Positions 51,782-59,436 of a DNA stretch of 62,499 nucleotides are shown piece by piece. The stretch's first letter is position 1. Each line of letters starts with the position of its first letter. Origin of the DNA: Candidatus Amulumruptor caecigallinarius (lineage in GTDB: Bacteria > Bacteroidota > Bacteroidia > Bacteroidales > Muribaculaceae); contig JAMPDP010000006.1 of assembly GCA_023665605.1 (NCBI GenBank), positions 1 to 62,499 of the forward strand, in the 5' to 3' direction. The notes below the pieces were generated by a model, which worked only from the letters and a program-made list of their open reading frames with translations, did no database searches and was not told the DNA's origin. The position numbers and the translations under genes are program-made.

Positions 51782-53514
51782 AGCCTGTCCTGAAATAGGT
51801 TCATGGTGATGTTCACCACGTCCTCCTCTATCTGCGTGGTGGTGCCGGTAACTTCATTGGCAATGCCTTTCTTGGTCTGAATGACATTGTACATATAGCG
51901 GTCGATAGTCTTGTCACCGAGGAAGTAGTAGCAGTTGACGGCGTTCTTCTGACCGTTGCGGTGGGCGCGGTCTTCGGCCTGCTCACAGTCTGAATAGGTC
52001 CAGGGGAACTCGATAAATCCCACACGGCTCGCCGCCGTCAGTGTCAGGCCGGTACCGCCTGACTTGTAGTTGAGGATTATGAGCTTGCAGTCAGGGTCGT
52101 TCTGGAAACTGTCAACGGCATGCTGCTTCTGTTGTATGTTGTCAGACCCGGTGACGGTGACGGCATCGGGGAACTCCTCTTTGAGGGCCTCCACTACGTC
52201 TTTCAGATAGGCGAACATTATCAGCTTCTCGCCTCCGTCTATCACATCGTGGATAAACTCCGACACGGCCTGTATCTTACCCTTGGCAGCTATCTGCTTC
52301 AGGATGCCCATCTTTACCATCACCTGACCCCTCATGGCCCTTGCAACCTTGTCATCGCTTGCGTTCTTGTACTGACGCAGATACTTGATGACATCATTCT
52401 CGGCATCGGTGTACTCCTTTCGGTTGGTTATGTCGCAGGTGATGTATTGACGCATCTTGTCGGGGAGCTGTGTGAGGACTTTCTGCTTCTCCGTGCGGAA
52501 AAAGCAACAAATCCACAGCTTGTAATTAAGCTCCCGGAGATTGGACGACTGCTTCGGGCCGTCGCAGTATCGCGCCACAAATTGCTTGTAGCCGCCGAAG
52601 TCATCAAGCCGTCCGAGGATTTTCAACTGCTGGATAAGGTCGGTGTTGTTGTTTACCACCGGGGTACCCGTCAACGCGAATATCCATTTCTTGCCCTTGC
52701 AGATACCCTCGACATATTTGCTTTGCTGTGTCTTGCGGGACTTGCATTTGTGGCTCTCGTCAATGATGACGGACTTGAAAAGCTTCACCCTCTCGTCAAA
52801 CTCAATTGAGGCGAGGGTGAAACGTGCGTGGTTCTTGATGCGCCTGACGAAGAATTTCTTCAAGCTCTCATAATTGACGATAAACACACTTGCAATCGCC
52901 TCGCCGCTTCCGGTCTTCAGCTCATAGAACCTGTGCCAGTCATAGCGGTTGCGGTCATCAAGGATAATAGCATTGATACCGGCGAATTTCTTGAACTCAC
53001 GCTGCCAGTTGACTTTCAGGGCCGCCGGGCAGATTACAAGTGTCGGAAAAGACTCGCCATAGCGTTGCGCCTCCTTGTGAGCCTTGACAACGGCACATAT
53101 CGCCTGAAGCGTCTTGCCGAGTCCGGGCTGATCGCCGAAGATGCAACGCTGATGGTCGAGGGCGTAACGGACACCCTCCAACTGATAGGGGTAAGGCTCA
53201 AGCCGCATGTAATGCTCACCGACGAACTCTTTCATCGGCGGTATCTCATACACCGTATCGCTGTTGTCGCTCCGGCGGGATATGGCCGAACAGAACCTTT
53301 GATTGACCGCCCATTGCGCGAAAGCCTCCACATACCACCGGGCGTCACGTCCGGCAGGATAGCAGACACTCTCTTTCTTCACTACCCATACCTTGTCGGC
53401 GGCATCCCACCGGGGGACGCTGGGCACTCGCTTGATTATCTCAATGAGCCGGGGATTGTATTCAAAGGAGAGTCTGAACGTGCCGGGCGTTTCGGTGACA
53501 TATATCGGCCTCAT
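51778..53514 (-). CDS. SNF2-family helicase (SMARCAL1-like)
   Basis: 578 residues. After an N-terminal region of about 100 residues (WDAADKVWVVKK, HARP-like), the motor has FGDQPGLGKTLQAI (Walker A), VIIDESHKCKS, ALTGTPVVNN, then C-terminal YKSGGTGLTLTAASRV and EQAEDRAHRNGQ. Phage SNF2 proteins remodel or anneal DNA in replication and recombination. Belongs to the P5 operon, three bases from its upstream gene. Confidence 0.92.
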   Translation of the reverse strand: MRPIYVTETPGTFRLSFEYNPRLIEIIKRVPSVPRWDAADKVWVVKKESVCYPAGRDARWYVEAFAQWAVNQRFCSAISRRSDNSDTVYEIPPMKEFVGEHYMRLEPYPYQLEGVRYALDHQRCIFGDQPGLGKTLQAICAVVKAHKEAQRYGESFPTLVICPAALKVNWQREFKKFAGINAIILDDRNRYDWHRFYELKTGSGEAIASVFIVNYESLKKFFVRRIKNHARFTLASIEFDERVKLFKSVIIDESHKCKSRKTQQSKYVEGICKGKKWIFALTGTPVVNNNTDLIQQLKILGRLDDFGGYKQFVARYCDGPKQSSNLRELNYKLWICCFFRTEKQKVLTQLPDKMRQYITCDITNRKEYTDAENDVIKYLRQYKNASDDKVARAMRGQVMVKMGILKQIAAKGKIQAVSEFIHDVIDGGEKLIMFAYLKDVVEALKEEFPDAVTVTGSDNIQQKQHAVDSFQNDPDCKLIILNYKSGGTGLTLTAASRVGFIEFPWTYSDCEQAEDRAHRNGQKNAVNCYYFLGDKTIDRYMYNVIQTKKGIANEVTGTTTQIEEDVVNITMNLFQDRL

Positions 53515-53517
53515 GCG

Positions 53518-54138
53518 TCATGCTACATTGTCAGTGGCTTCATCAATCGGGGGCACCGGCTCAGTTGGCGTGGCCTCGCCAAAGGGGTCATCAGGGTCAT
53601 CGGAGAACAGCGACGGCTGCACAACCTCCCACTTACGGTTGACGATATACTGCTCCACCTCATAAAAGAAGCCATTGACGGCGATGTCAAAGTCATCAGT
53701 GTGGTCCCAGTAGAATGTCTCGGAGTCAAGTTCTATGCCGGGCGAGTTGAGGTTGAGGATACGCCCGGTGAACAGCGTCCGCTTGCCGGTGAGGGTAATG
53801 ATTTTGTTGGATGCGTCGCCGCCGATTGAAACGCCCGACACCTCAATCTTCTTGAGGAGGTCAGCGTTCTCCTCGCTTTCAATGTTATCCCAGTCTATGC
53901 GGTCGGCCTCTTTCTGCTCCGTAATGTCAGCAAAGAAAGGGATGAGCCGTGCCAAAGCGTCTCGGAGGTCTTGATGGCATTTGTTCTTACCCTTTATGGT
54001 AATCTCGTTGCCGTCCTGGTCCGTATAGGATGCCTCGACGCAACCGCCTTTGCTCACTTTGGCCTTTTTCACCTTGACGCGTATGTCAAGGTTGGCCTCG
54101 GCGGTCATGCCGTCGGTTTCAAGTGCTGTTTCTTCCAT
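53518..54138 (-). CDS. 206-residue recombination-operon protein, function unknown
   Basis: Beta-rich N-terminal half (ANLDIRVKVKKAKVSKGG, then ASYTDQDGNEITIKG) and acidic C-terminus (FSDDPDDPFGEA). Found in this position in related phages, but without a known role. A terminator lies just upstream, so expression may be reduced relative to the ERF genes. Confidence 0.55.
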   Translation of the reverse strand: MEETALETDGMTAEANLDIRVKVKKAKVSKGGCVEASYTDQDGNEITIKGKNKCHQDLRDALARLIPFFADITEQKEADRIDWDNIESEENADLLKKIEVSGVSIGGDASNKIITLTGKRTLFTGRILNLNSPGIELDSETFYWDHTDDFDIAVNGFFYEVEQYIVNRKWEVVQPSLFSDDPDDPFGEATPTEPVPPIDEATDNVA

Positions 54139-54163
54139 TGTGCTTAATGGTGTTTTAGTGAAT

Positions 54164-54196
54164 AAAAAGCCGGGCGGTCATCGCTGGCCGTCCGAC
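54164..54196 (-). terminator. Terminator within the recombination operon
   Basis: On the minus strand GTCGGACGG pairs with CCGCCCGGC at eight of nine positions and is followed by TTTTTATTC. It divides ERF-exonuclease-SSB-NinB from the replication genes. Confidence 0.7.
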
Positions 54197-54199
54197 ACG

Positions 54200-54616
54200 T
54201 TACCTGATTCTGTATTCCGACACGAACGTCTGATAGTTCCTGTCTTCGGGGAGGGGTAGCGATATGCCGAACTCGGTTGCGGCATCCGCCTTGACTTTCT
54301 CCAAGTAGGCTGTCATCTGCATGGTGTTGAGGTCGGCGGTGCTCCCTATGACCGTCACCATGCGACGGCCAATCATGATCTGTCGTTGGAGAAACTTTGC
54401 CTTGTAGTAGTCGTGGAAATCCTCCTTGGCTTGCCCGGTGCTCTCTTCCATGCACTTGTACCACATCCACATCAGCGCGTTCTGTGATATTGTGCGCGGC
54501 TGGGTCTTCCTGACTATCTTGACTGTGTACTCACCGTTACGGAGCAGCGAGGTCATAAGGTTGAAGTCCCGGTCCATCCTCACCTCCCCGTTGACCTTGG
54601 AGAGGTTGGCCTCCAT
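54200..54616 (-). CDS. NinB-like recombination protein
   Basis: 138 residues. KTQPRTISQNALMWMWYKCM, then DFHDYYKAKFLQRQ, TMQMTAYLEKVKADA and the ending GISLPLPED are the NinB/YbcN pattern. NinB binds single-stranded DNA and assists recombination (Orf protein of lambda). Adjacent to the SSB-like gene. Confidence 0.8.
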   Translation of the reverse strand: MEANLSKVNGEVRMDRDFNLMTSLLRNGEYTVKIVRKTQPRTISQNALMWMWYKCMEESTGQAKEDFHDYYKAKFLQRQIMIGRRMVTVIGSTADLNTMQMTAYLEKVKADAATEFGISLPLPEDRNYQTFVSEYRIR

Positions 54617-54618
54617 GG

Positions 54619-55119
54619 TTATGTCGGGAAAGGGAGGTCAGCCACTCCGGGTGATTGAAGCTGCTGATACGCTTGCGCGGGCTGTGGGGCCGACGCGTAT
54701 ACCTGTTGCGGATAGGTTGGCTGGGGCGCCGGGGTTGCATAACCGGGCATAGCCGCCGGCTGGGGGGCCGCTTGCTGATAGGGCTGTTGATACTGGGCCG
54801 GTATTGCCTGTGCCTGCGGTTGCGCATACGGCTGCGTCTGAACAGGGGTGACAGAGCGGCCCCGGATGGAATTGATGATTTTGCCGTTCCACTCCCTGCC
54901 GTTGACGTAAGCCTCCACGGTCACTCGCTGACCGGGATAGAAAGCGTCAAGCTGTGCCATCGCGTCACCGCTGAACTCTATCGACACGAAATTGGGATGC
55001 GTCTCACCGTTCTTCTCCCATGAGTCATTGAGGATAAGCTCTCTCTTGGAGAAGTTTGCAGACACCTGGTTCACCGGTGAGATGTAGTGAACGAGGGCCG
55101 TTGCCGTTAGTTTAATCAT
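54619..55119 (-). CDS. DUF3127 single-strand-binding-like protein
   Basis: 166 residues. An OB-like first 90 (FSKRELILNDSWEKNGETHP, FVSIEFSGDAM, VTVEAYVNGREWNGKIINSI) matches DUF3127. The rest is a Pro/Gln-rich disordered linker that ends VADLPFPT, reminiscent of the D-D-x-P-F tip by which SSB recruits partners. It likely coats ssDNA for ERF. Overlaps the exonuclease gene by eight bases. Confidence 0.8.
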   Translation of the reverse strand: MIKLTATALVHYISPVNQVSANFSKRELILNDSWEKNGETHPNFVSIEFSGDAMAQLDAFYPGQRVTVEAYVNGREWNGKIINSIRGRSVTPVQTQPYAQPQAQAIPAQYQQPYQQAAPQPAAMPGYATPAPQPTYPQQVYASAPQPAQAYQQLQSPGVADLPFPT

Positions 55120-56203
55120 TGTCTGTTGGTTTTATTGTGAAACCGCCTTTGGTGGTTTTCATGGTGACATACCGGGCGTAAAGGTCGGGGTGGTCTTTCC
55201 TGAACTGGGTGGAGTCAAAGGCGGCGCGCTCGGAGTCCTTGGCGATTGTGGCCTTGAAGCGGCCGCTGTCCCATGATTTTAGGCCGTGCTGCTCCATGGC
55301 CGCCCTCAGCCCTTTCTTAGCATCTTCCAGTTTGGCCTTGACCTCACGCTCCATCCTCAGAAGATCCGCGACGTAGGCTATCACGTCGTGCGGAACCACC
55401 GGCACACTCTCTTGTTGAGTGGCCGGTAGGTTGGCTGTGATACCGAACACTACCGGATTATGGTGGAAATAGGCCGGGCCGTTGTCGGTGAAGATATATT
55501 CGGTGGTGAGCAGTTCCTGCACCAACTCATCCGGCTTGCGCTCTATCACCCAAAATGCGGAGTCATCCTTGCGGAGCCAGTTGCAAGCGAGTCCCTCGAC
55601 TTTCATCCCCGGGTTCTCTGCCTCAAAAAGCACCGCATAGATTGAGAGCTGCCATGACAGATACTCTTTGAGAGCGTCAACACCATCTGTGAAATGGTTG
55701 GGGTTGAAGTAGCCGCAGAGGGGATAGAGTGATGTGTTGTTGGTCTTGGTGTCTACGAGCCAAATGCCGCCGGTTGCCTCTCTCAGCCATACATTGTCAA
55801 TCTGACTCGCCCACTTGTCATTGTCGGAGACCGTCAACTCGTTAGCGAGCGGCTTGAATCCGTTGAGGTGCCTGATGTATCGGTCAAGCTCGTAGGTCAC
55901 ATCCCACGTCTCGTCAATATACTGGATATTGTCACGCTCCTTGCATCCGTAGCGTGTGCGGACGAGCTGTGAAGTCTGACGGATGCCCATTGTGTCGTAT
56001 GTCTGAATGGCATGGTGAACAGCCGTGCCACGGCTTCCGGCCCTGGGAATGATGAAGTCCTTGGTGTAGTCGCTGGCACCCGGATATACACCCAATCCGA
56101 GAATTGAGTGTATGAGTCCGGTTATGCCGAGCAATCTCTTCTCGCCGAGGTAGTAACTGTGTTGCTCCTCATTGAATATTACAGGGGATTGCTTGAAGTC
56201 CAT
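55112..56203 (-). CDS. PD-(D/E)xK exonuclease (RecB/Cas4-like)
   Basis: 363 residues from the ATG at 56203, which overlaps the ERF stop by one base (TGATG). The nuclease core shows RAGSRGTAVHHAIQTYDT, WASQIDNVWLREATGGIWLV then DTKTN, and KEYLSWQLSIYAVL, matching the H, D, D-x-K and Q-x-x-Y motifs. It produces single strands for the annealing protein. Confidence 0.85.
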   Translation of the reverse strand: MDFKQSPVIFNEEQHSYYLGEKRLLGITGLIHSILGLGVYPGASDYTKDFIIPRAGSRGTAVHHAIQTYDTMGIRQTSQLVRTRYGCKERDNIQYIDETWDVTYELDRYIRHLNGFKPLANELTVSDNDKWASQIDNVWLREATGGIWLVDTKTNNTSLYPLCGYFNPNHFTDGVDALKEYLSWQLSIYAVLFEAENPGMKVEGLACNWLRKDDSAFWVIERKPDELVQELLTTEYIFTDNGPAYFHHNPVVFGITANLPATQQESVPVVPHDVIAYVADLLRMEREVKAKLEDAKKGLRAAMEQHGLKSWDSGRFKATIAKDSERAAFDSTQFRKDHPDLYARYVTMKTTKGGFTIKPTDND

Positions 56204-56829
56204 CACTTGCCGCTCCTTAGTTGCTGTGCCTTTGCCCCGGCTGCCTTGTAGAACTCGGTGCCGTAGTTGCAGATCGCCGGCGCTGCCTTGGCCCACTTGC
56301 CCCACACTGCCTCAAACTCCGTCATGTCGTTGACTGCGTTCACCTCGCTGATGGCCTGTTGGAGCTGTGCGCCGGTGAACGTGGCCGGGGCGGCATGAGA
56401 GGCGGCATTGCCGATGCCACCGCGCTTCTTGTCTGCGTCTGAGGCGGAGTTGCCGTCATCATCAGTGTCGGCGGCTATCCCGAGGATGGCGCAAATGGCA
56501 TATCGCTTGGTATAGGTGATTGCCGAACCTCGCTCCTGCTGGTTCTTGTAGTTGCCTATCGGGCAGATGCTCTTGAGCCACTGGCCGCTCTTGTGTGACA
56601 GCAGCGTGATGAGGTCGCCGCCACTGATGATCTGTGCCACGCACAGGCCGTTCTTGGCGAGAATGGGCTGTGCGGCCTTGAGAACTCCAGACAGGTCAAC
56701 GTAACGGCTCTTGAAATAGGGGTTCTCCTTGTTGAGCTGAGGCTGCTCCACCTCGCCCTGAAAGGCGGAGAGTGCTACGGTTATCTGGTCGATAGCCTCA
56801 CTCATGAAGTTGCTTTGTGTATCTTCCAT
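56203..56829 (-). CDS. erf: ERF-family single-strand annealing protein
   Basis: 208 residues. Signature parts are NPYFKSRYVDLSGVLKAAQP, LAKNGLCVAQII, GSAITYTKRYAICAILGIAA and DTDDDGN. A linker leads to a small C-terminal helical domain. It pairs complementary single strands in phage recombination. First gene behind promoter P5. Confidence 0.92.
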   Translation of the reverse strand: MEDTQSNFMSEAIDQITVALSAFQGEVEQPQLNKENPYFKSRYVDLSGVLKAAQPILAKNGLCVAQIISGGDLITLLSHKSGQWLKSICPIGNYKNQQERGSAITYTKRYAICAILGIAADTDDDGNSASDADKKRGGIGNAASHAAPATFTGAQLQQAISEVNAVNDMTEFEAVWGKWAKAAPAICNYGTEFYKAAGAKAQQLRSGK

Positions 56830-56831
56830 TT

Positions 56832-56856
56832 CGTTAGTTGTATTGGTTTGACTTAT
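56832..56856 (-). repeat. Leader motif before the ERF gene
   Basis: Minus strand ATAAGTCAAACCAATACAAC, ending some seven bases before the ATG; part of the P5 module. Confidence 0.7.
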
Positions 56857-56867
56857 GGTTTAATCCA

Positions 56868-56928
56868 CTATAAAAGTAGTCAGTATAAGCGATTTATGCA
56901 AACTGATTGAACGCCATTTTAGTGCCTT
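56868..56928 (-). promoter_or_regulatory. Shared-type phage promoter P5
   Basis: Minus strand TTTG, 20 bases, TACTTTTATAGT, with the box TAAAATGGCGTTC and CAATCAGTTTGCA upstream. The adjoining CCTTAACGTTTACTGACAT (plus) resembles the P1 flank although here it lies at the end of the DUF3276 gene. Confidence 0.8.
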
Positions 56929-56933
56929 AACGT

Positions 56934-57158
56934 TTACTGACATATTCTGTCGGAGATGTCCCCCAGCGCTTCTTTGAACGCCTCAAGGTTCTCCTGATAG
57001 ACAAAGATGCGCTGTCGCTTCTTCTGGGGGGAACGGCTTGTCGGTATCTCCGAGATGGAGATATAGCTCTTGCCGTTCTTATCCTTGAGCACATCAAGGT
57101 AGTACACTCTTGTACCGGCACTGATACGCTTGGAGTATATGGGTTTTGCCTTTTCCAT
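56934..57158 (-). CDS. DUF3276 (PUR-alpha-like) DNA/RNA-binding protein
   Basis: 74 residues. KRISAGTRVYYLDVLKDKNG, SYISISEIPTSRSPQKKRQ then RIFVYQENLEAFKEAL is the PUR-domain pattern of Bacteroidetes DUF3276 proteins, which bind single strands. The start is preceded by CATCATCAT-rich leader and a hairpin repeated elsewhere. Confidence 0.85.
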   Translation of the reverse strand: MEKAKPIYSKRISAGTRVYYLDVLKDKNGKSYISISEIPTSRSPQKKRQRIFVYQENLEAFKEALGDISDRICQ

Positions 57159-57182
57159 TTTGATGATGTGTATGATGATGAT

Positions 57183-57217
57183 GTGTGGTGACGGCAGCGG
57201 TGAAGCTGCAACCGGCT
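57183..57217. repeat. Hairpin repeat, copy 1
   Basis: GTGGTGACGGCAGC, six bases, GCTGCAACCG. A second copy at 57691-57722 differs only in the loop and end. GCAGC pairs with GCTGC. Between 57226 and 57381 no gene is seen, only a GCCGG/CCGGC-rich stretch and one CCCTCACGGGCT copy. Confidence 0.55.
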
Positions 57218-57381
57218 CTTAACCATTCTATATTAACCTTAATCCTTCATCATTCCCCGGCCGGCATTTTCCGGGGTATATCGTCACCGTGTTGCCGGTC
57301 TTTCCCGGCTGTCTTAGGTCGGCGACCCTCACGGGCTGCCTCCGCTGCCAATTCAGTATTATCATTCATTTCTGCTATGTG

Positions 57382-57585
57382 CTATATCGTTGCGAGGCCG
57401 TCGATGTTGAGCCGCAGGGCGGCGGCGGTCACGGCCTGTTTGGCTTCCTCGCTCTGTGCTGCATCTCGCAGCCATTCAAGGGCAAAGGCGCAGTCGGTTG
57501 TGGGGTTCAGTCGCTCGGCTGCCTTGATTATCATGCTGTCGCTCATCGGCGGGAGCGTGTTGCGGGTGGTGTCGGTGTGTTCCAT
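57382..57585 (-). CDS. Small helical protein, function unknown
   Basis: 67 residues, Ala-rich helices (MIIKAAERLNPTTDCAFALE, EAKQAVTAAALRLNIDGLAT). A leader CAAACCAATATAACGACA precedes the ATG and a terminator lies just upstream. Not recognised. Confidence 0.6.
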   Translation of the reverse strand: MEHTDTTRNTLPPMSDSMIIKAAERLNPTTDCAFALEWLRDAAQSEEAKQAVTAAALRLNIDGLATI

Positions 57586-57587
57586 TG

Positions 57588-57605
57588 TCGTTATATTGGT
57601 TTGGG
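57588..57605 (-). repeat. Leader motif (partial) before the 67-residue gene
   Basis: Minus strand CCCAAACCAATATAACGA lacks the AGT part of the motif but keeps CAAACCAATATAAC at the same distance from the ATG. Confidence 0.5.
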
Positions 57606-57617
57606 GATTGTCTGTTT

Positions 57618-57648
57618 AAAAGCCCCGCGATTTTCGCAAACAGCGGGG
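57618..57648 (-). terminator. Hairpin terminator
   Basis: CCCCGC and GCGGGG with an inner TTTGC/GCAAA-like loop, followed by CTTTTAAAC on the minus strand. It separates the 67-residue gene from the tRNA-like region. Confidence 0.6.
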
Positions 57649-57807
57649 GAATCATGTAAAAATTATCAAAATATGCTTATGAGTTAAAAAAGATAGTGGT
57701 GACGGCAGCGACGAAGCTGCAACCGTGCCCGCATTTTCAGAGTAGCACGTCAGCGGTGGAAAGTTATCAGCCACGCGGCGTTTCCGTGGCAGTTTCGTCA
57801 CCATTGT
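57649..57807. other. Gene-free stretch with hairpin repeats
   Basis: Together with flanks, 57649-58026 holds no protein gene. Contents: hairpin repeat copy 2 (57691-57722), CCACG/CGTGG hairpin near 57771-57790, the tRNA-like element, two CCCTCACGGGCT copies (57943, 58002) and a GATA tandem repeat. Confidence 0.5.
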
Positions 57808-57884
57808 GAAGCAGGTAGGACTCGAACCTACAATAGCGGAACCACGTGTATCTCCGTGCGGTTTCCATTATTCGCCACTGCTCC
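57808..57884 (-). tRNA. tRNA-like element with enlarged anticodon loop
   Basis: On the minus strand GGAGCAG and CTGCTTC form the seven-pair acceptor stem with one G-U. GTAGG, TTCGAGT, CCTAC is a perfect T arm, and GCG/CGC frames a D loop with GG. The anticodon arm would be CGGAG/TTCCG with a ten-base loop instead of seven, so the anticodon cannot be read. CCA is not encoded. It is 77 bases long. It could be an unusual phage tRNA, a decayed one, or a tRNA mimic. Confidence 0.5.
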
Positions 57885-57967
57885 AGATAGCCGGGTTTAG
57901 CCGCCCGGCTGTCGGCATGTTGACTTTAAGATGATGCCTTGACCCTCACGGGCTGTTCATAGGCGTC

Positions 57968-57991
57968 GATAGATAGATAGATAGATAGATA
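57968..57991 (+). repeat. GATA tandem repeat
   Basis: Six perfect GATA units in a row between two CCCTCACGGGCT elements. A slippage-prone microsatellite in non-coding DNA. Confidence 0.9.
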
Positions 57992-58026
57992 TTGAAGGCA
58001 CACCCTCACGGGCTTGTATGCGTTGA

Positions 58027-58246
58027 TTAGTCCTCAAACTCATCGTTGAGGTCTACGTCCTCGTGAATGTAATCCACCATCCACTGTTGGTAGTATGCTG
58101 CGGTGCGACTTCACCATCAGCCAGCCATAAGCCAAGCCGATGAGGTTGTAGCAGGCGGTGTCAAAGTTGTCGTTGAACACCATGAGGGCAGGGATGGAGA
58201 GGACAGTCACCAACGTCCATGACGTGATTTTTCTTGTCACTGTCAT
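58027..58246 (-). pseudogene. Small membrane protein with apparent frameshift
   Basis: The N-terminal part (VTRKITSWTLVTVLSIPALM, then TACYNLIGLAYGWLMVKS) is a two-segment membrane protein common in Bacteroidales phages. In the original frame it ends in an odd Arg-rich tail at 58040. In the neighbouring frame the end reads AAYYQQWMVDYIHEDVDLND then EFED, a typical acidic tail, stopping at 58027. A one-base change near 58090-58113 would join them. It may be a real mutation, a sequencing error or programmed slippage. Confidence 0.5.
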
Positions 58247-58256
58247 ATGCTCAATG

Positions 58257-58505
58257 TTATTTCGTTCTCATATTGCGGCAGTTCCGAAGCACGTCAGCCG
58301 CGTTGCAATACCACTTGCCGTTCTGCTTCTTGGTCGGCTTTTCAGCGGTAATCTTGCCCTCAGCAATCAACCGCTCCAATTTCTTCACGCCGCCTACTAT
58401 CTTAGCCGCAGTGTCCTTGCCAAATGTCTCATTCGCCATCACCCGATAGATGTTCTCCAACTGGATTTGCTCGGGATTGACTGAGGTAACCAAACATCTT
58501 GCCAT
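58257..58505 (-). CDS. Small protein with possible helix-turn-helix, function unknown
   Basis: 82 residues. Helical with ETFGKDTAAKIVGGVKKLER then GKWYCNAADVLRNCRNM, like a binder that reads a short motif. No firm family. It lies ten bases upstream of the membrane gene. Confidence 0.55.
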   Translation of the reverse strand: MARCLVTSVNPEQIQLENIYRVMANETFGKDTAAKIVGGVKKLERLIAEGKITAEKPTKKQNGKWYCNAADVLRNCRNMRTK

Positions 58506-58506
58506 A

Positions 58507-58722
58507 TCACAGAACTCTCGTGACTATCATCCGCTTGCCGAATGTGTCGGTTTTGGTCATCCACTTCTTGCCGTCGGCGACTTCATTGTAGAGTGTGGAT
58601 GCCGGGGTTGAACGTATGGTGTTGGGGTTATACTCTTCAAATGGAAAGAAGATTACATCGCCCACCTCCATCTTGAGGAAGCGCTCTTTAATCTCGCCGC
58701 GCTTGCTTTTGGTCTTTTCCAT
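58507..58722 (-). CDS. Small beta-rich protein, function unknown
   Basis: 71 residues beginning EKTKSKRGEIKERFLKMEVG then DVIFFPFEEYNPNTIRST, ending FGKRMIVTRVL. Found as the first leftward early gene. Not recognised. Divergent to the next gene across an inverted repeat with arms CCCCCGG/CCGGGGG. Confidence 0.6.
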   Translation of the reverse strand: MEKTKSKRGEIKERFLKMEVGDVIFFPFEEYNPNTIRSTPASTLYNEVADGKKWMTKTDTFGKRMIVTRVL

Positions 58723-58795
58723 AGGTTGCGTTTTTGAATGTTGTACCCCCGGGACAATTCGATTCGTCCGCTCATGCTTAACCGGGGGATTTTCG

Positions 58796-58803
58796 TAATT
58801 TTG
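58796..58803 (+). promoter_or_regulatory. Promoter (-7 element) of the 113-residue gene
   Basis: TAATTTTG about 25 bases before the ATG at 58828. The -33 is weak. The inverted repeat CCCCCGG/CCGGGGG at about 58746-58787 lies just upstream and could be an operator shared with the divergent gene. Confidence 0.5.
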
Positions 58804-58827
58804 CGCTGCTAACTAAAAATTACGTAT

Positions 58828-59169
58828 ATGGCGCGTTTTAACTCTCAGCGAGAAATTGTATCGCAAATGATTCGCTCCTTCTTTGAGAGCGACAAGCTCC
58901 TACATGATTTGGAGAAGTTCAAGATTTCAATCGGGCCGATTGATTATCTGTCTGAACACTTCTGGGACCTCGCCCTTGACGTTATCGGTTTTCCCGTTGA
59001 CGACACCAATCTTGAGGAGGAGGCAACTTTCTGCCGCGACTACCTCATCAACAATGCCCCAACAGAAATAGAACTCGCAAATCTCGACTCTGAGGTTGAA
59101 CGTTATGTCGACTACCTCTACTCAGAGTTTGAGGCACTGAAGAAAGAAGAACCGCACCTTTTTGAGTGA
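58828..59169 (+). CDS. Acidic phage protein, function unknown
   Basis: 113 residues, helical and acidic (LEEEATFCRDYLINNAPTEI, YLYSEFEALKKEEPHLFE). Charge like that of anti-restriction or other DNA-mimic proteins, but this is only a resemblance. It reads rightward in the otherwise leftward early region. Confidence 0.65.
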   Translation: MARFNSQREIVSQMIRSFFESDKLLHDLEKFKISIGPIDYLSEHFWDLALDVIGFPVDDTNLEEEATFCRDYLINNAPTEIELANLDSEVERYVDYLYSEFEALKKEEPHLFE

Positions 59170-59305
59170 CTTCTATCTCAGGAACCCGGCAAGGTTCAAT
59201 CAACATTGTGATAAGCCCCATGCTCCGCATCCTGTGCAAAGAATCGCGGACGCTTCTGCGTGTCGTCTCGGCCAGTGCGGCCAACCGTGAAAAAGAAATT
59301 TTCAT
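59048..59305 (-). CDS. Possible winged-helix protein, convergent
   Basis: 85 residues. Residues 6-35 (SRLAALAETTRRSVRDSLHR, then MRSMGLI) look like a winged-helix DNA-binding part followed by VTQKG, which resembles the L-T-x-K-G beta-wing of MarR-like proteins. The C-terminal 40 residues overlap the convergent 113-residue gene antisense by over 100 bases, which lowers confidence. Confidence 0.35.
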   Translation of the reverse strand: MKISFSRLAALAETTRRSVRDSLHRMRSMGLITMLIEPCRVPEIEVTQKGAVLLSSVPQTLSRGSRHNVQPQSRDLRVLFLLGHC

Positions 59306-59326
59306 CGTAGTGTAAATTGGTGGTGG

Positions 59327-59389
59327 GGAACGGCGGAGGGTGTCGGACCCTCATTGACCACTATCGCCCCGAAAAGGCTACACCGTTCT
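59327..59389 (-). pseudogene. Truncated tRNA-like element
   Basis: Minus strand AACGGTG pairs with CGCCGTT, and GAGGG, TCCGACA, CCCTC forms a T arm. A short GCC/GGC arm stands at the D position, but only about a dozen bases remain for the anticodon arm. It shares its acceptor with the element at 60092, so it may be a decayed copy. The excisionase-like gene promoter starts right beside it. Confidence 0.4.
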
Positions 59390-59400
59390 GGGAAAATCAT

Positions 59401-59408
59401 TAATTTTG
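59401..59408 (+). promoter_or_regulatory. Promoter (-7 element) of the excisionase-like gene
   Basis: TAATTTTG immediately after the tRNA-like element and 29 bases before the ATG. No clear TTTG at -33. Confidence 0.45.
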
Positions 59409-59436
59409 TATTGCGAAACCAAAAAACTAATGACTT

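Noticed and set aside
57968-57991. GATA repeat as CRISPR or iteron
   Set aside because: A plain microsatellite of four-base units without spacers or partner gene.
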